From a virus: DNA of 64,000 bases. Location of the stretch: IMG/VR virus record IMGVR_UViG_3300042890_001239, positions 1 through 64,000 of that record, one strand, 5' to 3'. Shown here in pieces: positions 51,874-60,504 of this stretch (position 1 is the first letter of the stretch; every line of letters begins with the position of its first letter). A program made the translations under genes and the position numbers. The notes beneath the pieces are model-generated. The model was not told the origin of the DNA and made no database searches. It saw only the letters and a list, made by a program, of their open reading frames with translations.

Positions 51874-52869
51874 ATGAGCCTATCACCTTATTTCGGAAGC
51901 AATTACTTAGGATTAAACACTGGAGCCACCGCATTTATTGGTGCAGATCCAATTTATGATGTAGGTGGTAGTTATACGTATTATGTACAATATTATAAGG
52001 CTGTATTTGGTGCGTCTGGTGCATTTGATGCTGTAAGTGCATCTAATCCTTTTCCTGTAACAGTTACCAATGGACTAACTGCAACGATAGCTGGAATTAC
52101 AGGTACAGTTACAATTCAAGGTACTCCTAGCGGAACTGCAGTCCCTGTTTCCGGTAGTGTAGTTGTAACTGGTCTTACTGCTTCTCCTGTACCAGTTTAT
52201 ACACCACCAGGATGTCGTGTAGAAGTTACCGGTGGACGATATTTAAATAAATTGACAGATACTGTTTCTGTATTTGGTCCAAGTGGAAATACTTGGATTT
52301 ATTCTAATATGGTTAATGCCAGTGGCGTTGCTATTGGAACTACTGCAAATCCAATGCAAGTAAGTTTTAGTGGAATTACAATTACTGCAAACATTGCTGC
52401 AACTGTAGGTGTAACTAATGATTCTGCTGGTAATGGATTAAGAATCCAAGGCATGTCAGGTGGAACGAATGTTCCAGTACAAATACAAAATACAGTAACA
52501 ATAGATGATGCTGATATTTTATCTGGTATGACTGCTATTTACACACAAGTAGTATCTTTAAATAGCAATTTAAGTGCAATCGGTGCAGCAAGACCTTCAT
52601 CATTCAAGACTGGTAGAGCCTCTTCAACATTCTCTAGTGTTACTCAGGTTGATAGTGGTGGGTTTACATGTCAAAATGGTATAAACATCAAAGCACTATC
52701 TACTAATACAGATTTTATCTATATTGGAAATACTGGAGCATTTACAGGTTCTTCTACTGGCTACGCCTTAGATCCAGGTGATGAAACTTTCCTGTCTTTA
52801 GTAAATACAAATAAATTATGGGTTGTTGCTGCCAGTGGAACTCAAACTATAACTTATATGGCATCATAA
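51874..52869 (+). CDS. Putative virion protein, beta-rich, 331 aa
   Basis: Not recognised by family. Gly/Thr/Val-rich with repeated strand-like units (VTVTNGLTATIAGITGTVTI, GSVVVTGLTASPVPV, ITANIAATVGVT), low charge and one or two Cys, as in decoration or fibre proteins. The C-terminal ~100 residues (SSVTQVDSGGF, GINIKALSTNTDFIYIGNTG, TGYALDPGDETFLSL) look like a globular beta-sandwich seen in many phage minor structural proteins. Late promoter and Shine-Dalgarno support late, high expression. It is two bases from the next gene. Confidence 0.65.
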   Translation: MSLSPYFGSNYLGLNTGATAFIGADPIYDVGGSYTYYVQYYKAVFGASGAFDAVSASNPFPVTVTNGLTATIAGITGTVTIQGTPSGTAVPVSGSVVVTGLTASPVPVYTPPGCRVEVTGGRYLNKLTDTVSVFGPSGNTWIYSNMVNASGVAIGTTANPMQVSFSGITITANIAATVGVTNDSAGNGLRIQGMSGGTNVPVQIQNTVTIDDADILSGMTAIYTQVVSLNSNLSAIGAARPSSFKTGRASSTFSSVTQVDSGGFTCQNGINIKALSTNTDFIYIGNTGAFTGSSTGYALDPGDETFLSLVNTNKLWVVAASGTQTITYMAS

Positions 52870-52870
52870 T

Positions 52871-54181
52871 ATGCCCGTATATCCATCATCACCATTTACA
52901 TTAAATACAGTAAGATCATATAAAAATTATGGTCTTATAATACAAGGTAATACCTATGACCCAATTTGGTCTAAAGGGTGGTTGTTATCTTCACCAAATA
53001 TTTCAATACAAGGAACAACTTGTTATATTGATTATTCTCAATCATTTGATACTTCAGATAGAATATATTTAAAAAGAACATTTGGTGGATTGTCTGCAGG
53101 AGGAACATTTTATGTTTCACCAACAGAATATTATGATGCGTTAACAGATACTAGAACTACTTTAGGTGGTACTTGTAACTTTAACAGTACATTAAATGAA
53201 GGTAAAATAATTGTAGCAAATGTTGCTTCTGGTTTAACTTATACATCTGGATATAATTTTTATAATAAAGAAAATTTTATTAAACCTATACAGTATACTT
53301 TTACTACTAGTGGTTCAACATCTAATAATTTTATTATTAATACTATACCAGCAACATCATCTTTAACATTTAAAAAAATGGGATTTCTTGGAAATGCTTT
53401 AGGTTTTCAAGAATATATTGATATATCTGGTGCAACTAGTACTAATACTGGTCGCATACAAATTGACAGTGTGGCTACATTAAAAGATAATCAAGAAGTA
53501 TTATACTTTACAACTGGAGTTACAAATCAATCTTTAGTATCTTCATCTACTGAAGTAAAGATGTATATTCGTGGAAGATCCTTTGTAGAACAAATACAAG
53601 AACCAGAAAATATTAACGGAATCTACCGAATACACAATTCAAACAATCAAATAATTGATTGTTATGAAAATCAAAATTTTTATCAAACTTATTTAAGAAA
53701 ACAAACATTAGGTGCAACATATACTGGATACTGGGTACAATGCGAAACATGCCCAAACAGTATCTACAGTCAGTCACTTTCAGCAGATAGTGCTCAATCA
53801 AATCTAGTATTTGATAATAATTTATTTTTGTTTATTAGTCAGATAATAACAAACGTAGCATCTACGGTATTACCAACATACACATATGGTGTGTTTACAC
53901 AAAGAACTTTATCTGGAAGTGCACAAAGTGCTGCTAGACTTACATTTTCTGTTAATGTTGGTTTAAAAATAGATTTAAGTCATGCATCTTTGCAAGGATG
54001 GGCGTTTGAAGTATTTGCAGATTCACAATTTACTTTACCTTTGTCAAATAACATTTATTTTTCTGGTCAACCAGGATACGGTCAAGCATATGTTTTGGTT
54101 GTAAGCGCAACTGATGTTCCTCGGACACTGTATTGTAGATTAGTTGGTCCACAAACGTTGACCATGGTTATCAATATATAA
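52871..54181 (+). CDS. Putative virion protein, 436 aa
   Basis: Beta-rich, Tyr/Asn/Ser/Thr-rich protein without enzymatic motifs. YPSSPFTLNTVRSYKNYGLI starts it; RIYLKRTFGGLSAGGTFYVS resembles the repeated module found in T4-like virion proteins that present short beta-domains (Y-x-L/K-x-x-F-G-G-L). C-terminal WAFEVFADSQFTLPLSNNIY. Probably cotranscribed with the 331-aa protein and followed by a terminator. The virion role is inferred. Confidence 0.62.
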   Translation: MPVYPSSPFTLNTVRSYKNYGLIIQGNTYDPIWSKGWLLSSPNISIQGTTCYIDYSQSFDTSDRIYLKRTFGGLSAGGTFYVSPTEYYDALTDTRTTLGGTCNFNSTLNEGKIIVANVASGLTYTSGYNFYNKENFIKPIQYTFTTSGSTSNNFIINTIPATSSLTFKKMGFLGNALGFQEYIDISGATSTNTGRIQIDSVATLKDNQEVLYFTTGVTNQSLVSSSTEVKMYIRGRSFVEQIQEPENINGIYRIHNSNNQIIDCYENQNFYQTYLRKQTLGATYTGYWVQCETCPNSIYSQSLSADSAQSNLVFDNNLFLFISQIITNVASTVLPTYTYGVFTQRTLSGSAQSAARLTFSVNVGLKIDLSHASLQGWAFEVFADSQFTLPLSNNIYFSGQPGYGQAYVLVVSATDVPRTLYCRLVGPQTLTMVINI

Positions 54182-54186
54182 AAAAA

Positions 54187-54212
54187 TAAACCTCCCATTT
54201 CTGGGAGGTTTA
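54187..54212. terminator. Bidirectional terminator
   Basis: TAAACCTCCC / GGGAGGTTTA with loop ATTTCT, the same loop as the gp23 terminator. A-run on the left and T-rich on the right. Confidence 0.88.
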
Positions 54213-54235
54213 TATGTCGTTAATTACAATTTGTA

Positions 54236-54472
54236 TTAACGAGATCGATTACGGGTTACCCGGTAATACGAACGACCATTCTTTGTTTCGCGAACTACAG
54301 TATAGTTCAAATCAAAACGATCAAAGGCCTCACGAAGATCACTCATAGTTGCACGCATGTTTGTAACACGGAAACGCTTACGAGCCTCTCCAGCAGTCAG
54401 TGGGGAACCACTGCGCATATAATCAAACACCTTTTGAATCATAGTCGGACGATCAACATTAGTAATTTCCAT
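54236..54472 (-). CDS. Winged-helix/HTH-type small protein, 78 aa
   Basis: PTMIQKVFDYMRSGSPLTAG followed by EARKRFRVTNMRATMSDLRE reads as a helix-turn-helix (Ala-Gly turn between residues ~25 and 35), and the C-terminal NYTVVRETKNGRSYYRVTR as a beta-wing. Basic. Small HTH proteins of this kind occur in many phages and may regulate transcription or modify host polymerase. It has one of the strongest early promoters in the window (TTGACA-N16-TATTAT) and GGAAAG in the leader, so it is probably made immediately after infection. Confidence 0.72.
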   Translation of the reverse strand: MEITNVDRPTMIQKVFDYMRSGSPLTAGEARKRFRVTNMRATMSDLREAFDRFDLNYTVVRETKNGRSYYRVTRNRSR

Positions 54473-54503
54473 AACACTTTCCTTTCTTATAAGAAGTTAC
54501 TAC

Positions 54504-54531
54504 ATAATACACCATATATCTGATCTGTCAA
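54504..54531 (-). promoter_or_regulatory. Strong early promoter
   Basis: Perfect TTGACA 54526-54531, 16-bp spacer, TATTAT 54504-54509 (minus). Confidence 0.82.
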
Positions 54532-54538
54532 GTAATTC

Positions 54539-54546
54539 CCTAAATA
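54539..54546 (+). promoter_or_regulatory. Late promoter element (CCTAAATA)
   Basis: Plus strand, followed by GAAGGAGG and the ATG at 54568. It is divergent from the early promoter next to it. Confidence 0.6.
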
Positions 54547-54567
54547 ATTCTGACTGAAGGAGGCTTT

Positions 54568-55167
54568 ATGGAACAGAAGAGTCATCAGTTTATAAAATTT
54601 GTACGCAAACATCTTGCCCAATATGGTATGAAACTTATACTTGGACGTGGTAAATCTGTAAATGTAGACGGTTTTCGCTGTTCTGGATGCTTTGACGAGT
54701 CTGGAAAGGCAATTCGGGTAGCCAGACACTGTAATGAATTTTTACATGTTCTAGTTCATGAATATTGTCATTTTTTACAGTATATTAATAGCAGTAAAGT
54801 ATATGAAAAGTCATATAAAGCCTCAAATATTGTAGATGGATGGTTAAAAGGTAAAAATTATGCTCCAAAAGATGTCAAAAGAGCATTTTTTATTGTTCGA
54901 TCAATGGAAAGAGACTGTGAAAAGCGTGCTGTACGTATTATTAATGAATTTAAATTAAAAATTGATACCAAAATGTATTCCAAACGGGCTCACGTATACA
55001 TCTATAGCCATTTCATGATGGAAAAATCACGAAAGTTCTATTCTTTCAAACAAAATCCATATTATAGCAAATGCGTTCTACGCATCATGCCTTCTAACAT
55101 GGCTGTTCTGAGTCATGTATCTATTCCATCAAAGATTTATTCTGTTTTAGAATCTTTGATGAAATGA
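54568..55167 (+). CDS. Putative zinc metallopeptidase (HEXXH), 199 aa
   Basis: LVHEYCHFLQ (H64, E65, H68) is a zincin active-site helix. The surrounding helical layout, with a third zinc ligand possibly in SMERDCEKRAVRII, resembles small ImmA/IrrE- or SprT-like peptidases. Basic and Tyr-rich C terminus. It could act on a host or phage protein late in infection; its substrate is not predictable. Excellent Shine-Dalgarno and a late element. Its 3' end overlaps the convergent gene by 31 bases. Confidence 0.72.
   Translation: MEQKSHQFIKFVRKHLAQYGMKLILGRGKSVNVDGFRCSGCFDESGKAIRVARHCNEFLHVLVHEYCHFLQYINSSKVYEKSYKASNIVDGWLKGKNYAPKDVKRAFFIVRSMERDCEKRAVRIINEFKLKIDTKMYSKRAHVYIYSHFMMEKSRKFYSFKQNPYYSKCVLRIMPSNMAVLSHVSIPSKIYSVLESLMK
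55127..55161. terminator. Hairpin at overlapping convergent gene ends
   Basis: CATCAAAGATT (55127-55137) pairs perfectly with AATCTTTGATG (55151-55161), 13-base loop, located inside the coding overlap of the two convergent genes. It may act as a weak terminator or stabilise both mRNA ends. Confidence 0.55.
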
Positions 55168-55502
55168 CTCTGAGCATATTTTGCAACAAACTTGGTAAAT
55201 GGTTGTTCACCATAGGGCCAACGATCAATTGGATCCATAAACCCATGTTGAATTAGATCATCAATGTGTTCATCCATCATTGATAGAGTTACATCATCTA
55301 CATTCCATTTAAGTTCATCATCATGATCAACAGACGGTTCGTCTGCAGCATTGTGTTCTGCAACTGCAAGATCGGATATCTTTGCAAGATTTCCAAGAAT
55401 TTCTAATGATTTAGCACATTGATAAAAAAGATCCTTGTTGATAGGATCTTCTTCTTTGCGTGCTAGTTTTCGGACTTCGTATACTAGTTCTGAAATTTTC
55501 AT
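55137..55502 (-). CDS. Hypothetical acidic protein, 121 aa
   Basis: No family recognised. Helical N terminus (KISELVYEVRKLARKEE, LFYQCAKSLEIL), acidic centre (EHNAADEPSVDHDDEL), and WPYGEQPFTKFVAKYA near the end. TAGGAG precedes the ATG. It is eight bases behind the 120-aa gene, so cotranscribed with it. Confidence 0.65.
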   Translation of the reverse strand: MKISELVYEVRKLARKEEDPINKDLFYQCAKSLEILGNLAKISDLAVAEHNAADEPSVDHDDELKWNVDDVTLSMMDEHIDDLIQHGFMDPIDRWPYGEQPFTKFVAKYAQSHFIKDSKTE

Positions 55503-55510
55503 ATTAACTC

Positions 55511-55873
55511 CTAGGACAAGGTTAGTAAGTACTTGGTTTGTTGTACCAAACCGAGCATCTCATCCCGTATATTTAACAAGGCAGTTTGATCTCCACCAAT
55601 TTCTTTTGGTAATTCTTGAGTTAAATATTCTTCAAATGAACTTAATACTTGCATAGCAGTTGTTTTATGTGGTCCATTTAAAGTTAACTCATTAACATCT
55701 TTCAATTCATCTTTACCAAAAGTTCCCATATATGTTTCTGCAAAGGTATCAAGAAGAGCATCAATACCTGTATAGGCAGCTCCTAGTGCTATATGTGCGG
55801 CATATGATTTAGTTCCCCAGTGGTGGAGGCGTAATTCATTTTGAAAATTTAAGATTATTTTAATGCATGACAT
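55511..55873 (-). CDS. Small helical, ferritin-like phage protein, 120 aa
   Basis: FQNELRLHHWGTKSYAAHIA, LGAAYTGIDALLDTFAETYM and two further helices resemble a widespread phage protein in which an N-x-L/R-x-x-H-W-x-T-x-S-Y-x-x-H opening is followed by a four-helix pattern; Dps/ferritin-like by appearance. Ion binding cannot be judged from sequence. Function unknown. A TATACT and AATAAATA lie before the ATG but no convincing promoter can be assigned. Confidence 0.65.
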   Translation of the reverse strand: MSCIKIILNFQNELRLHHWGTKSYAAHIALGAAYTGIDALLDTFAETYMGTFGKDELKDVNELTLNGPHKTTAMQVLSSFEEYLTQELPKEIGGDQTALLNIRDEMLGLVQQTKYLLTLS

Positions 55874-55883
55874 AGTATACTAT

Positions 55884-56489
55884 TTATTCTTTCTGGTCTG
55901 TATTGATTTCTTCATCTGATTCTTTTTTCTTAAAAAGATCCCCAACAGATTGAATAATTCCTTTTACAGAATCTATTGCATCTGCTGTATTAAAGCCTTC
56001 ACCAGCCTCTTTAGGAAATTTATTTAAAGGACATACAAGATCTGGCATCCATAATTTGTGAGAAAGGGCTGCTCTTGGATTCTTTGCACTACAACCACAA
56101 CTAGAACACCAACCAATAGATTCAGAATCTGGTTTAAAATTATTTCTTCGTGGGCATCCCATACATAATGCTTTTCTTTTTTCAAAAACTTCTTCAGATA
56201 CTTTACCAGTTAATAACTGAGATCCCTCTATTTTTGTATATGAGATTGCATTTTTTAAGAATGGTTTATTCTCTTGAACGGGTGTTTGTTCAATAGTAAG
56301 TTCAGTTACATTTAATTGTTTTCTTTCTTTACAAACAAAACAATTTACTGATTGTGGATTTATGTTTTTTAAAGAACAAAATGTTTTACATTCTTCTACA
56401 TTTACACTCCAATATTCACAATTTATTTTTTCATATGAAATATTTGGAGGACACTTATATCTATCTTTTAAAAATAAATTATCTGACAT
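55884..56489 (-). CDS. Cys-rich zinc-ribbon-like protein, 201 aa
   Basis: Three Cys clusters: CEYWSVNVEECKTFC, SVNCFVCKERK and CMGCPRR, then GWCSSCGCSAKNPRAALSHK followed by MPDLVCPLNK. The last matches the CxxCGC...CP pattern seen at 41114-41566 and in small proteins of other phages. An acidic/Lys-rich tail follows. Probably binds zinc, with unknown role. AAGGG precedes the ATG; the gene follows the adhesin gene by ten bases and may share its late transcript. Confidence 0.66.
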   Translation of the reverse strand: MSDNLFLKDRYKCPPNISYEKINCEYWSVNVEECKTFCSLKNINPQSVNCFVCKERKQLNVTELTIEQTPVQENKPFLKNAISYTKIEGSQLLTGKVSEEVFEKRKALCMGCPRRNNFKPDSESIGWCSSCGCSAKNPRAALSHKLWMPDLVCPLNKFPKEAGEGFNTADAIDSVKGIIQSVGDLFKKKESDEEINTDQKE

Positions 56490-56498
56490 ATATCACCC

Positions 56499-59400
56499 TT
56501 AAATTAACGTTACATTACAAATTTGTGGATTATCAAAATCATCCCATATTTCTGGACACGAAAATCCATCAACACCACTCCAACATTTTGGATTAATCAT
56601 TTGTGTTTGTGGATCGGCTTCCCATTGTTGTAATGTTTTAAAAGTTGAAACTACATAACTATTATCAAAATCAGGACAATTAGTTGGATTCGGAATACAA
56701 GCTGCATATTGTGGTGTTTTTCTTCCACATAAACTGTGACCCCATGTCATTCTAATATCACTATCACAACAATTTGTAAGTCTTTTAGATTCAACATATA
56801 CATATATTGAATATACTGGAGAATTGACGTATACAGTATATTCTATTCTTCGTATTAATTTATCTCCACTTGGTATATCTGTTACAATGGCATCACCTAT
56901 ATCAACTCGATCTCCGGGAATACCTTGTATGATATCTCGTGGACCACCAATCCAGTATGTGTCTGGGGCTCCCAAATCTATTACTGTATATTTACCTTCT
57001 GATGCTGCTTGTAATGCAGCAATGTATGTACTTAATCTACACCCATTGGCTTTAACTAATGGACCAAGATCAAGCGGTCCTGGAGGAATTCCATCACATG
57101 TACCTTCAGCATAAATGTTAAATGGATAAGGTGAACCTGTGCCTGCAGTACATTCTGGATCAACTATAACACACTCAGTTATTATTTTATATGCTGCATC
57201 TCTAAGAACATTTGGTTGATTTAAATCACTTTCAAGATCTGGCAAACCTACATCATTTTTTATACCACATTCTGTTTGTCTACCATAACATTGTTGTCCC
57301 AGTCCAGATCCCCATATAGCACTACCTACATTAGGCAGATTATATGGTCCAGTTTGTGGTTCACCATTATTAAAAAATATTGAAAAGGGTGACAATGTAT
57401 AAACACATAGTCTAGGTTTAGATGAATTTGGAACATCTGATCCTGGAAGAGGTGGGCACTGTGGAGTGCGACAATTTCCTCCAACAGTTTGTTCTTCAGA
57501 GTAATAATAACTATTGGATAAACTTAATTTTGCTGTAAAACTACTACTATCAATAAATGGTGTTTCTCTAAAGTCATAAGAACAACTACAGTCGTTTGTA
57601 ATAAGAGTACAATCTGACAAAAATGTTCCTTGACCAGTATAATTTATACTAAAATTAACATTAGCATTAAATGGTGACTTTCCATTCCATGGTTCTGAAA
57701 CTTCTGTGCAACAGTTTTTTGGTTCAGTATCACCAGAATTATTTGATCCTAGTCCACCACTATTTCCAGTATTATTGCAATCTTGATTTGGTGCAGAACA
57801 CTCTGTGCAAGGATTTTCTAAAATAACATCATTAATAGTTCCACGTTCTTGAATACTGTCACCAAATGGTTCCCACAAACTTGTTTTAAACGCCAGATAA
57901 TACCATCCATTTTTCCTAGTATAAAATATTTCTGGATAAGAATCTACATCATCACAAGAATAAAATGAATTGGGGCAAGTTGTTTTATTGCAAGGACAAT
58001 ATTCAAAACCCCAGCATGATTGTGGTGTGTTATTATTTGGAATTTCACATATTGGAAAGGCGTATATACCTTCACAACAGTTAGCCCAAGGTTTACATGC
58101 AACTTCAGTTATTTCTGCATCTTCTGGTAACATATAATCGGGATCACATGGAGCACCGCATTGAAATAACAAATAATATAATTCACCATTGTACTTAAAA
58201 GTTTTATATAAAACTTCTGATAATTCACCTGTACGAGATAACTCTTGGAATCCAGTTGCACCTGAACCACCTGATAAACCAAAAGTGCTATCTGGACATG
58301 TAAATGCTCCTAATCCACCTCCACCATATCCACCACCTAAACCTATATCTCGTATGGATGCAGTTCCTCCAGTTGTTCCGGCAGTAGATCCTCTACGTTC
58401 TATAACTGTATTAAAGTTAGCTAAACTGTTACAAGGATTATATCCTGTACTTCCAGTTGAACCAGTTCCACCAGATGCACCTGTTGCGCCTGTTATACCT
58501 TGTGTATTACCAGTACAACAATCTTGTGTTAAACTACAAATATAATCTGCTTGTGCATTTGTTAAACAATAATACGTTTGTTCAGGAATACTGCTTAATG
58601 ATTGATTGCATGGACAACGCAATGAAGCAAAATTTAAATTAATTTTACCACTTAAACCAGTTCCATCTGAATTTATATTTGTTGGAATCCATCCACCACT
58701 ACCGGCAACATTTTGATAACCTGCTAGTCCAGCAACATCAACTACCCAATAATCTGGATCACACATGTGTGCTGTTCCAGAAGTATTTGCAGGACGAGAT
58801 TTATCTGTTACGGTACTACTTCCTCCTCCACCACCAGATCCACTAAATCCACCTCCACCACCACCTCTTAATCCACCACCGCCGCCACCTCCACCACCAA
58901 TAATATTTAAAATATCAAATGCTCCGCGACCACCTTTTGATCCTTGACCATCTTGTGCACCAGTTCCACCTTTACCTCCGGAAGTCTGTGTTCCTCCCGA
59001 ACCACCTGCATCACCACCGCCCATACCACCAAGAGTAACTCCGGCTTGTCCACCATTAGCAGAATATCTTCCTGCACCACCACCACCGCCTGCTATAAGA
59101 AATGCAGATTCTGGGTCTTCTATACTTGTAGCAAGATAAGCTGCGCCACCACCCCATGCCCCATAGCCTTGTCCACCTCCTGCAGGTACTGTATCTACAG
59201 CAGCCGTCCATCCGGTAAAAGATCTACCAGGATCACTACCTATACCACCATACCCAACAACAGCAATATAATCTTTGTTGTAAGTTCCTGTTTTTTGTGC
59301 ATATGCACCATTACCACCGGGAGTAACATTATTTACTCCTCCACCACCCGCACCCCATGCTTTATAAACAATTTGACGTTGTGTATCTAATTCTAGTTCA

Positions 59401-59774
59401 AAACACTTTTGTTTATCATTTTCGCATTCAGAACCCGATCCATATCCACCATTATATCCACCAAATATTCCTCCAGTTGGTTGATTATCACATGTAATAC
59501 CTTTAAGTTTCATTGGAGGATTTCCATATCCAACAAATACAAAACTTGAATATGGTAATTGATAATATGGATGGCCATCTTTATAATAACCAGATGCGCC
59601 ATATACAGGATGACCTGATAAACCGGAAACAAAATTGTTTAATTGTGCTGATGTGTCGGATCCAGTAAATCCTGTGGCTCCAGTATAATGGTATCCAACA
59701 AATCCCATACCACCATAATATCTACATGGAACTGCAATCCAGTTGCCACCACAACAACAAGCTTTTTTAGGCAT
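56499..59774 (-). CDS. Glycine-rich, Cys-rich adhesin-like virion protein, 1091 aa
   Basis: Begins MPKKACCCGGNWIAVPC. Residues ~100-340 are extremely Gly-rich with [18 protein letters not shown]-type runs, comparable to glycine-rich adhesin domains. A brief collagen run follows (TGATGASGGTGSTGSTG). The last ~650 residues are rich in Cys pairs (for example CCEGIYAFPIC, CSAPNQDC, CNQSLSS), unusual for a cytoplasmic phage protein and suggestive of a disulphide-stabilised or metal-binding tip. The start is set at the ATG at 59774, behind CTAAATA and GAGGAT; a TTG six bases upstream is possible. Host-recognition role inferred. Confidence 0.72.
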   Translation of the reverse strand: MPKKACCCGGNWIAVPCRYYGGMGFVGYHYTGATGFTGSDTSAQLNNFVSGLSGHPVYGASGYYKDGHPYYQLPYSSFVFVGYGNPPMKLKGITCDNQPTGGIFGGYNGGYGSGSECENDKQKCFELELDTQRQIVYKAWGAGGGGVNNVTPGGNGAYAQKTGTYNKDYIAVVGYGGIGSDPGRSFTGWTAAVDTVPAGGGQGYGAWGGGAAYLATSIEDPESAFLIAGGGGGAGRYSANGGQAGVTLGGMGGGDAGGSGGTQTSGGKGGTGAQDGQGSKGGRGAFDILNIIGGGGGGGGGLRGGGGGGFSGSGGGGGSSTVTDKSRPANTSGTAHMCDPDYWVVDVAGLAGYQNVAGSGGWIPTNINSDGTGLSGKINLNFASLRCPCNQSLSSIPEQTYYCLTNAQADYICSLTQDCCTGNTQGITGATGASGGTGSTGSTGYNPCNSLANFNTVIERRGSTAGTTGGTASIRDIGLGGGYGGGGLGAFTCPDSTFGLSGGSGATGFQELSRTGELSEVLYKTFKYNGELYYLLFQCGAPCDPDYMLPEDAEITEVACKPWANCCEGIYAFPICEIPNNNTPQSCWGFEYCPCNKTTCPNSFYSCDDVDSYPEIFYTRKNGWYYLAFKTSLWEPFGDSIQERGTINDVILENPCTECSAPNQDCNNTGNSGGLGSNNSGDTEPKNCCTEVSEPWNGKSPFNANVNFSINYTGQGTFLSDCTLITNDCSCSYDFRETPFIDSSSFTAKLSLSNSYYYSEEQTVGGNCRTPQCPPLPGSDVPNSSKPRLCVYTLSPFSIFFNNGEPQTGPYNLPNVGSAIWGSGLGQQCYGRQTECGIKNDVGLPDLESDLNQPNVLRDAAYKIITECVIVDPECTAGTGSPYPFNIYAEGTCDGIPPGPLDLGPLVKANGCRLSTYIAALQAASEGKYTVIDLGAPDTYWIGGPRDIIQGIPGDRVDIGDAIVTDIPSGDKLIRRIEYTVYVNSPVYSIYVYVESKRLTNCCDSDIRMTWGHSLCGRKTPQYAACIPNPTNCPDFDNSYVVSTFKTLQQWEADPQTQMINPKCWSGVDGFSCPEIWDDFDNPQICNVTLI

Positions 59775-59789
59775 TATCAATCCTCATGG

Positions 59790-59796
59790 TATTTAG
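59790..59796 (-). promoter_or_regulatory. Late promoter element (CTAAATA) for the Gly-rich adhesin
   Basis: Minus strand. The TAA inside the element is the stop codon of the upstream deaminase-like gene. Confidence 0.65.
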
Positions 59797-60167
59797 AGGC
59801 TATGTACACCATCATCATTGGTGTAATAAATTTTATGAAAAGCTTCGTTGCACCACTTGGCACACACTGAACATGGCTTAGAGTTTCGATAGTGACCAAA
59901 TCTATTAAAACGAAAATTAAGAAGAATTAGTTTTTCTCCTCTTAATGATTTTGGAATTTTTCGGTAGGCATCTAGTTCTGAGTGCATATCAGAACCACGA
60001 TATCCCAAACGAAAAGTATCGGGGTGGGTCTTAAATACATTCTGACCCACCGCGATAATTTTCCGCTTATAGATTACTAATGAGATATGCTTCTTTTGTC
60101 TCTCCATTGCCATTGAAAGGGGTTTGGCAATAGGAACAAAATTTTCAATCACATGATCTATATTCAT
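59793..60167 (-). CDS. Cytidine/dCMP deaminase-like zinc protein, 124 aa
   Basis: Zinc-deaminase motifs are present: H62-S-E64 (HSELDAY) and P98-C-S-V-C102 (KPCSVC). The core DMHSELDAYRKIP and IILLNFRF-like strand fit. Phage dCMP deaminases supply dUMP for dTMP synthesis. Here the protein is shorter than T4 Cd (193 aa) and the active site is otherwise sparse, so substrate (dCMP, cytidine, tRNA or other) is open. It follows the Sm-like gene by three bases. Confidence 0.8.
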   Translation of the reverse strand: MNIDHVIENFVPIAKPLSMAMERQKKHISLVIYKRKIIAVGQNVFKTHPDTFRLGYRGSDMHSELDAYRKIPKSLRGEKLILLNFRFNRFGHYRNSKPCSVCAKWCNEAFHKIYYTNDDGVHSL

Positions 60168-60170
60168 AAT

Positions 60171-60482
60171 TTACACAGATAACTTCAGCTTACTCAGTGG
60201 ATCAACACCACGAGAAGGAGTTACAATGCCCTTATTCAAACTAGAATCGTATTGTGCCTTAAACTCATCAAGTGGTTCAACAGTAAAGGCTATAAATGAC
60301 TTTGGAATATTTACACCTTTAGCAGCCTTTGTATACTGCATCCATGGCATTAAACCAATCTGCCCTTGTTGCATAGGAATCAAGATTGCTGGATCTTTAA
60401 GAGTCCAAAAATCTGTTTCTTCTTCAAATCTTGCGATAATTTCTTCACCCGAATTTAATCTAAATAGTTTTACATTACTCAT
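60171..60482 (-). CDS. Short Sm-like conserved phage protein, 103 aa
   Basis: VKLFRLNSGEEIIARFEEE followed by AILIPMQQGQIGLMPWMQYT and KSFIAFTVEPLDEFKAQYDS shows the same G-E-E-I/L-I/L layout as the first domain of the protein at 27147-27815, again suggesting an Sm/LSM-type barrel. Function unknown. AAGGA precedes the ATG, and TTGCTT-N16-TATAGT lies upstream, so it is probably an early gene cotranscribed with the deaminase-like gene. Confidence 0.68.
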   Translation of the reverse strand: MSNVKLFRLNSGEEIIARFEEETDFWTLKDPAILIPMQQGQIGLMPWMQYTKAAKGVNIPKSFIAFTVEPLDEFKAQYDSSLNKGIVTPSRGVDPLSKLKLSV

Positions 60483-60504
60483 TTTGGTATCCTTTGTTAG
60501 TTAC

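Noticed and set aside
58944-59390. Plus-strand Thr/Ser/Cys-rich frame
   Set aside because: Antisense of the Gly-rich adhesin gene.
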